Source: Murimonas intestini
Lineage (GTDB): Bacteria > Bacillota > Clostridia > Lachnospirales > Lachnospiraceae
Direction of reading: 5' to 3'
Assembly (NCBI RefSeq): GCF_024622195.1
Contig: NZ_JANKBI010000002.1
Coordinates: 186,001-250,000 of the forward strand
Length of the DNA: 64,000 bases
In this document: positions 59,011 to 64,000 of the stretch, one piece after another
Numbering within the stretch: position 1 is the first letter of the stretch
Layout of the letters: each line of letters starts with the position of its first letter
Translations under genes and position numbers: made by a program
Notes under the pieces: model-generated
What the model was told of the DNA's origin: nothing
Seen by the model: only the letters and a program-made list of their open reading frames with translations
Database searches by the model: none

Positions 59011-59913
59011 ATGAATTACGAGGATTTTATCTGCTATGTTCAGAGAGAGGTACAGACAAAAATGGGGGAGGGGGTGCGTGTTGAGCTGCACCGGGTGATG
59101 AAGAACAATTCTGTACAGCTGGACGGGCTGTCTCTTGTGGAGCTGCCTCACAGCATTTCCCCTACGATCTACCTGAATGATTATTATGAAGAATATCAAA
59201 AGGGAAGGACGATACCTGAGATCGTGCAGGACATTGCAGATGTCTATCAGGAGACGCGGGTGGAGATGGCAGTGGATACAGATTTTTATTCTGACTTTGA
59301 GAAGGTCAGGGATTTTGTGGCTTTTAAGCTCATTAATTACAGGCGCAACAGGGAGCTGTTAAAGAAGGTGCCGTTTGTGCCGTGTATGGATCTGGCAATT
59401 GTATTCTATTATATCTTCAGGGATGAAAATGTGGGTAAGGGGACAATACTGATACATAACAGCCATCTGAATATGTGGGGGATCACACCGCAGAACCTGT
59501 ACGATACCGCCAGGCAGAATACATTAAAGCTGCTCCCCTATGAATTCAGGAGCATGATGGACATTATGATGGAGGTTATGGAGGGACCGTCTGTCTCTGA
59601 ATTCATGCCGGATTCGGAGAAAGAAAATCCTATCCCCATGTATGTCCTTTCAAATTGTGAGCGGAACCTGGGGGCTGCCTGCATACTCTATGACAGTGTG
59701 CTTTCAGAAGTGGGGGAGCAGTTGGGGAAGGATTTTTATGTGCTGCCCAGTTCTGTCCATGAATGCATCATAGTGCCCTGTGATGTGGCGGTCTTAAAGG
59801 AAGAGCTCAGGGACATGGTGAGGGAGATAAACGCCACCCAGATTCCGCCTGAGGAGATATTATCAGACGAAGTCTATGTGTATGACAGAGAAAATCATCG
59901 CTTATCTTTGTGA
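59011..59913 (+). CDS. DUF5688-like protein of unknown function
   Basis: The 300-residue protein has no signal peptide or membrane segment. It looks like DUF5688 proteins, which are common in Lachnospiraceae and often present in several copies. Features include an N-terminal MNYEDFICYVQREVQ and a central segment HNSHLNMWGITPQNLYDTARQNT with a conserved-looking His-Asn-Ser-His. There is no catalytic motif I can name. The gene has its own promoter and an AAGGAAGGATGG site. Confidence 0.75.
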   Translation: MNYEDFICYVQREVQTKMGEGVRVELHRVMKNNSVQLDGLSLVELPHSISPTIYLNDYYEEYQKGRTIPEIVQDIADVYQETRVEMAVDTDFYSDFEKVRDFVAFKLINYRRNRELLKKVPFVPCMDLAIVFYYIFRDENVGKGTILIHNSHLNMWGITPQNLYDTARQNTLKLLPYEFRSMMDIMMEVMEGPSVSEFMPDSEKENPIPMYVLSNCERNLGAACILYDSVLSEVGEQLGKDFYVLPSSVHECIIVPCDVAVLKEELRDMVREINATQIPPEEILSDEVYVYDRENHRLSL

Positions 59914-59949
59914 AAATTAACCGAAAAACAGTCCAAATCTCCGTTTCGC

Positions 59950-59978
59950 TTTACAAGCTGTTTAAAATGTGTTATTAT
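59950..59978 (+). promoter_or_regulatory. Promoter of tRNA-Arg
   Basis: TTTACA (59950-59955) and TATTAT (59973-59978) are 17 bases apart, about 88 bases before the tRNA. Confidence 0.5.
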
Positions 59979-60065
59979 GGCATAGTAATTTTTCAGCCAT
60001 GGGAGATTATGCAGCAATGATTAGATATGCAAAATCTTGTCCGATGGAATATTACAGTTTAGTTC

Positions 60066-60140
<75 letters not shown>

Positions 60141-60236
60141 TCTGTTATATTTAGGAGGATAATCTGCCGTCAGTGTGTGGTCCGCACATTCAGGGGCAGG
60201 TATGTCGGTAGCCGGTAGTGATCAGCTGAAGGTGTT

Positions 60237-60265
60237 TTGTCCGGTTCCGCGTTTATTTGTATATC
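60237..60265 (+). promoter_or_regulatory. Promoter of the SH3-domain gene
   Basis: TTGTCC (60237-60242) and TATATC (60260-60265) are 17 bases apart, 31 bases before the GTG start. A small TGTG/CGCACA stem near 60174-60188 is the only other structure between here and the tRNA. Confidence 0.55.
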
Positions 60266-60296
60266 TTACGGCGCCAAAAAAACGGAGGTAAGTATA

Positions 60297-61298
60297 GTGG
60301 GTAATTTTAGAGAATGGCTTTCAGATAATCTAAGATATATCTTACTCGGCTTAGCAATCATTTTAATACTCGTGGCCGCCATTTTCGCAGTCAAGCTTGT
60401 GAACAAGCTGAATAGTGATACCCCGGCAGAGACGCAGAAAGAAACACAGCCGGTGATTGCGGAAACGAATGCCCAGAGTGAGACAAGCGTACAGGTTCCG
60501 GCATTGGAACAGAATGTACCGGCAGTTTTAGAATTGATGCAGCAGTATTATGCAGCAGTGAGCAGTAAGGATATTGAGTTGCTTAAGACATTTGTAGAAA
60601 ATCTGGACGAGGAACAACAGCAGGATATCCTGAATGATAATTACATTGAAAGTTACAGCAACATCACCACATATTCCAAAAAAGGACTGGCAGACGGAAG
60701 TTATGTAGTCTATACGTATTACGATGGAAAGATCACCGGCATTGATACATTGGTACCAAGCCTGACAGCTTTCTACGTAAAGACGGATGAGAGCGGAAAA
60801 CTGTATGTAGCGGACAGGAATGCAGATCCGGATGCAGAGGCATTTTTGGAGAAGACAAATGCAGAGCAGGATGTTGTGACTTTGATTGAAGACGCAAAAC
60901 AGAAATACGATGCAGCCGAGGCATCTGATCCGGCACTGAAGAAATTTATGGATGATCTCGCTGTCCCGGAGACACAGAGCGGTGCGAACATTCCTGACAG
61001 CAGTGATGCAGGGGTGGAGGTCAATAGAGTAGTTACGGCCAACACGGTATGTAATGTCCGTGAAGATTCAACAGAAGATTCTGAGATCATTGGTATGCTG
61101 AATACAGGTGATTCAGTGACGAGAGTCAGAACACTTGACAATGGATGGTCAGAAATCCGCTATGAGGGCGGAAGGACCGGATATGTGATGAGTGATTTCC
61201 TGACAGACAGCAAGGACAATGCAAATGGTTCTGGTGACGACGGCAGTTCCGGAGATGGAGCAGATGCACCATCAGATGACGGGAATACAGGCGAATAA
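60297..61298 (+). CDS. Membrane-anchored protein with C-terminal SH3b domain
   Basis: The 333-residue protein has one N-terminal membrane helix (about residues 13-35), a low-complexity Thr/Glu linker (about 40-70), a central NTF2-like or helix-rich region (VLELMQQYYAAVSSKDIELLKTFVE), and a bacterial SH3 domain (about residues 240-305; TVCNVREDSTEDSEIIGML, and GWSEIRYEGGRTGYVMSDFL), followed by a Gly/Ser/Asp-rich tail. SH3b domains bind cell-wall peptides, so it probably sits in the wall. CGGAGGTAAGTATA directly before GTG at 60297 decides the start. Confidence 0.85.
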   Translation: MGNFREWLSDNLRYILLGLAIILILVAAIFAVKLVNKLNSDTPAETQKETQPVIAETNAQSETSVQVPALEQNVPAVLELMQQYYAAVSSKDIELLKTFVENLDEEQQQDILNDNYIESYSNITTYSKKGLADGSYVVYTYYDGKITGIDTLVPSLTAFYVKTDESGKLYVADRNADPDAEAFLEKTNAEQDVVTLIEDAKQKYDAAEASDPALKKFMDDLAVPETQSGANIPDSSDAGVEVNRVVTANTVCNVREDSTEDSEIIGMLNTGDSVTRVRTLDNGWSEIRYEGGRTGYVMSDFLTDSKDNANGSGDDGSSGDGADAPSDDGNTGE

Positions 61299-61308
61299 AA
61301 AATACAGC

Positions 61309-61349
61309 AGCCTGGATTTGTTCAGAAATGAATAAATCCAGGCTTTTTC
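61309..61349 (+). terminator. Terminator of the SH3 gene
   Basis: AGCCTGGATTT and AAATCCAGGCT form a perfect 11-base stem around a 14-base loop followed by TTTTT. Confidence 0.92.
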
Positions 61350-61389
61350 CATATCCTAACCAGAGAAAATATGACAGGAGGAGTAGCTT

Positions 61390-61824
61390 ATGCTGACACA
61401 CTCAGAGCAAAATATTCTGGAGGATATATGCAGGAACAGTAAAACGGCGATCCTGGACATTCATACCATACTGGGAAAGGTATATGATGATGAACTGGCC
61501 CTTGACCTGAACAGGCAGGCAGCCAGATATTCCAGGATGCAGGAAAAGGCAGTGGACAGGCTGCTGGAAAAAGGAGTCATGCCCCAGCCGATCGGAATTC
61601 TGGAGAGGACGAAGAGGTGGGCAGCCATACAGGCGGAGACAGCGCTTAATGTGAGCACACCGCATGTGGCTGACATGATGCTCCGGGCCAATGAGGAAAG
61701 AGTGGAGAGAATGCATCACACTGTGGAAGAAAATCCGGTGACAGACAATGCAACCTGTGAATTGGCGGAGGAATTCCTCGATTTTGAGGAAGAAAATCTT
61801 CACATTTTGAAAACGTATTTATAA
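61390..61824 (+). CDS. Helical protein of unknown function
   Basis: The 144-residue protein is predicted mostly helical, with no signal peptide, membrane segment or Cys motif. Segments NILEDICRNSKTAILDIHTIL, DDELALDLNRQAARYSRMQEK and EELAEEF-like CELAEEFLDFEEENLHILKT suggest a four-helix bundle. His and Glu residues are scattered in ferritin-like fashion but not enough for a named family. ACAGGAGGAG precedes the ATG. It lies between two terminated genes and is monocistronic. Confidence 0.65.
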   Translation: MLTHSEQNILEDICRNSKTAILDIHTILGKVYDDELALDLNRQAARYSRMQEKAVDRLLEKGVMPQPIGILERTKRWAAIQAETALNVSTPHVADMMLRANEERVERMHHTVEENPVTDNATCELAEEFLDFEEENLHILKTYL

Positions 61825-61902
61825 GGAATATGCCAAAGCTTAAAAAAACCTGAAATTTTTAGCAGTATTAAGAAAAAATTTAAAAAGAGAAGAAAGACTT
61901 TG

Positions 61903-61911
61903 TGGTATAAT
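61903..61911 (+). promoter_or_regulatory. Extended -10 promoter of asnB
   Basis: TGGTATAAT is a perfect extended -10 (TGnTATAAT), about 107 bases before the start codon. The leader shows no T-box or other known riboswitch motif. Confidence 0.6.
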
Positions 61912-62017
61912 TCTTGTATATTGGGACATTGGCCATAGCCGTACCTAAATGAAGGCGGATTTGGCAGATGACCAGACAGAGAGAAATATATAAAATAAAA
62001 GACAGAGGATGTTTAGA

Positions 62018-63868
62018 ATGTGTGGAATTTGCGGTTTTGTTGGTAAAACACGTGACAGAGAAAATGTACTAAGTGACATGATGCAGGCGATCATACACAG
62101 AGGACCAGATTCAGACGGTAAATATTGTACAGAGGATGCCTGCCTGGGGTTCCGGCGCCTCAGTATCATTGACTTAAATGAAGGTTCGCAGCCGATGTAT
62201 AATGAAGAGGAAGACAAGGTGCTGGTGTTCAACGGCGAGATATATAATTATCAGAGCCTGCGGAGCGTTCTTTTGGAAAAGGGCCACAAGTTCCGGAATC
62301 ATTCAGATTCTGAAGTTTTGCTGCATGGCTATGAAGAGTACAGAGAGAATCTGCTGGATAAACTGCGCGGCATGTTTGCCTTTGCTATCTGGGATGAGAA
62401 GGAGCAGAGGCTCTTTGCCGCCAGGGATCCTTTCGGGATAAAGCCTTTTTATTATGCCCTGATTGACGGATGTTTTGTATTTGCTTCCGAGATAAAAAGC
62501 ATCCTCAAGTTTCCAGGATATAAAAAGGAGCTTAACGAAGAGGCTCTGGAGCAGTATCTCTCTTTTCAGTACTCAGCCCTACCGGAAACCTTTTTTAAGG
62601 GAATATACAAGCTTCTTCCGGGCAGCTATCTGACTTACGAGAACAGGAGACTGGAGATCCATACTTATTATGATCCTGTACTGACACCTGACAAGAGTCT
62701 GAAGGAAGAGGAACTGATCAGGGCGACGGATGAGATCATGGGGGATTCTATAAAGCATCATATGATCAGTGATGTGGAAGTAGGCGCCTTTTTATCCAGC
62801 GGTGTGGACTCAAGCCTGGTGGCAGCCAGGTGCGGCGCTAAGAAAACTTTCACAGTGGGATTTTTAGATGACAGCAGCAAATATAATGAGATACATTTTG
62901 CCAAGGAAACGGCTAAAAAACTGAATCTGGAAAACACCAGCAAGGTAGTCTCCAAAGAAGAGTACTGGGATGCGGTTCCCAAGGTCATGTATTATCTGGA
63001 CGAGCCTTCAGGTGATGCGGCTGCGGTAGCATTGTACTTTGTAGCCCAGGAAGCAGCTAAACAGGTAAAGGTAGTGACATCAGGCGAAGGGGCGGACGAG
63101 CTGTTCGGCGGATACAATATATATCTGGAGCCTAAGGCTCTGAAATGGATATCATGGGTTCCAAGGCCGCTGCGCCGGGGAATTGGGAAAGTGGCGGAGA
63201 AGCTTCCTGCACATATGAAGGGGCGCAATTACCTGCTCAGAGGAAGTAAAGATGTGGAGGAGCGTTTTATTGGCAATGCCAATATCTTCTCAGAAAAGGA
63301 AAGAAAGAGTATCCTGAAAAATCCGGGCAAAGCAGTCTCGCCAGAAGAACTGCTGCGCAAGAAATATAAAAAGATGGAGCGCCAGAGGGATATCAACAAG
63401 ATGCAGTACATAGACCTTACATGCTGGATGCCGGGTGATATCCTGCAGAAGGCGGACAAGATGAGCATGGCGCATTCACTTGAGCTGCGTGTACCGTTTC
63501 TGGACAAAGAGGTCTTTGAAGTGGCCAGGAAGATTCCTACAAAGCTTAAGACAAAGCATTATACAACAAAGTATATCCTGCGTCAGGCTTCCTGGAAATA
63601 TCTTCCCAGGGAGACTGCTGATAAGAAAAAACTGGGATTTCCGGTTCCTATCAGAGTATGGCTAAAGGAAGAAGAGACATATAAGGAAGTAAAAGATACC
63701 TTTACGGGGGAAGCTGCGTCTAAATATTTTGAGACAGACAAGCTTGTGGGTCTTCTTGATGCCCACCGCAGAGGGGAAGCGGATAACAGCCGCAAGATCT
63801 GGACCGTATATGCATTCCTTGTATGGTACAGGATCTTTTTTGGCGAAAAGAGTGAGGCAGGGAAATAA
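62018..63868 (+). CDS. asnB: Asparagine synthase, glutamine-hydrolysing
   Basis: The 616-residue protein starts MCGICGFVG, whose Cys2 becomes the N-terminal nucleophile of the class II glutaminase domain; this requires the ATG at 62018 rather than the ATG three codons earlier. The C-terminal synthetase domain has the PP-loop FLSSGVDSSLVA (about residue 255) and SGEGADELFGGY (about residue 350). It makes asparagine from aspartate, ATP and glutamine. GAGG lies nine bases before the start. A strong stem follows. Confidence 0.95.
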   Translation: MCGICGFVGKTRDRENVLSDMMQAIIHRGPDSDGKYCTEDACLGFRRLSIIDLNEGSQPMYNEEEDKVLVFNGEIYNYQSLRSVLLEKGHKFRNHSDSEVLLHGYEEYRENLLDKLRGMFAFAIWDEKEQRLFAARDPFGIKPFYYALIDGCFVFASEIKSILKFPGYKKELNEEALEQYLSFQYSALPETFFKGIYKLLPGSYLTYENRRLEIHTYYDPVLTPDKSLKEEELIRATDEIMGDSIKHHMISDVEVGAFLSSGVDSSLVAARCGAKKTFTVGFLDDSSKYNEIHFAKETAKKLNLENTSKVVSKEEYWDAVPKVMYYLDEPSGDAAAVALYFVAQEAAKQVKVVTSGEGADELFGGYNIYLEPKALKWISWVPRPLRRGIGKVAEKLPAHMKGRNYLLRGSKDVEERFIGNANIFSEKERKSILKNPGKAVSPEELLRKKYKKMERQRDINKMQYIDLTCWMPGDILQKADKMSMAHSLELRVPFLDKEVFEVARKIPTKLKTKHYTTKYILRQASWKYLPRETADKKKLGFPVPIRVWLKEEETYKEVKDTFTGEAASKYFETDKLVGLLDAHRRGEADNSRKIWTVYAFLVWYRIFFGEKSEAGK

Positions 63869-63884
63869 CCGGACTGGTTTATAA

Positions 63885-63926
63885 GATATCAGGGGGCCGT
63901 TGCATTTGCAATGGCCCCCTGATATC
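63885..63926. terminator. Bidirectional terminator behind asnB
   Basis: GATATCAGGGGGCC and GGCCCCCTGATATC form a perfect 14-base stem, continued by GTTGCA/TGCAAT. There is only a weak U-run on the plus strand. The stem lies between asnB and a probable convergent gene. Confidence 0.75.
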
Positions 63927-63927
63927 C

Positions 63928-64000
63928 TTATCTGTCAGCTGTGAAAGGAGCATCGGCGGGATAACCGCCTGCCGCTTTCTGCATACAGCGCTGGATGCTG
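63928..64000 (-). CDS. 3' end of an unidentified minus-strand gene
   Basis: The minus strand has an open frame from the window edge to TAA at 63928-63930, ending QKAAGGYPADAPFTADR. Its stop abuts the terminator stem, as expected for a convergent gene, and codon use is plausible. With only about 23 residues the product cannot be identified, and the frame could be chance. Confidence 0.35.
   Translation of the reverse strand, partial: SIQRCMQKAAGGYPADAPFTADR

Noticed and set aside
61912..62017. A T-box or other riboswitch in the asnB leader.
   Set aside because: No T-box antiterminator motif, specifier stem or terminator is seen in the 107-base leader.

Overview
The window looks like chromosomal DNA from a low-to-mid GC Gram-positive anaerobe of the class Clostridia, most likely a gut Lachnospiraceae. 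The grounds are a Gram-positive PolC-type replicative polymerase, strong AGGAGG ribosome sites, a flavodoxin-dependent IspG, many sugar and peptide ABC genes, and a tRNA without an encoded CCA. The genus cannot be fixed from the sequence alone. There are no rRNA genes, prophage, CRISPR array or autonomous insertion sequence.

Layout. Bases 1-6.5 kb (plus strand) hold the end of a YgjP-type metalloprotease, a phospholipase D-like protein, an SseB-like protein, and a tight trio of HSL-type esterase, condensation-like acyltransferase with a membrane tail, and PHP phosphoesterase. Bases 6.6-13.3 kb (minus strand) hold a zinc-ribbon membrane protein, a flavodoxin, a regulator with two GntR-type DNA-binding domains, a PAS-GAF-GGDEF-EAL protein, a previously easy-to-miss 37-residue membrane peptide, a TtcA-like ATPase and a TetR regulator. 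The TetR gene faces an MMPL exporter plus heptad-repeat partner (13.5-17.8 kb), and two near-identical palindromes sit on the promoter between them.

Bases 17.9-21.9 kb carry a PfkB sugar kinase, an AraC regulator and a pair of corrinoid-type methyltransferase genes without a corrinoid protein. Bases 22-31.9 kb form a glycan-use locus: divergent LacI, sugar-binding protein, two permeases, a second LacI, GH38 alpha-mannosidase and GH29 alpha-fucosidase. Bases 32-38.5 kb carry an M20 dipeptidase and a five-gene Opp/Nik-type ABC importer. Bases 38.6-42.9 kb carry a lipoprotein and a surface-polysaccharide acetylation set (SGNH esterase, MBOAT, DHHW protein).

From 43 kb on the content is mostly housekeeping: XRE regulator, a deoxyribosyltransferase-like protein, thyA-folA-ZIP transporter, ilvE, ispG-polC, alaA, a patatin, yqeG-aroK-pepP-efp, a DUF5688-like protein, tRNA-Arg(CCG), an SH3 protein, and asnB. 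A minus-strand gene probably enters at the right edge.

The most notable non-coding signal is a 132-bp repeat present twice (43546-43677 and 47634-47765, 121 of 132 positions identical). It has terminal inverted repeats, three internal hairpins with a compensatory base-pair change between copies, and in the first copy a perfect 8-bp target duplication. A decayed end of it lies at 410-436. It behaves like a MITE-type element that lands just behind stop codons. Functional statements on substrates and regulons are inferences from family membership and neighbourhood.
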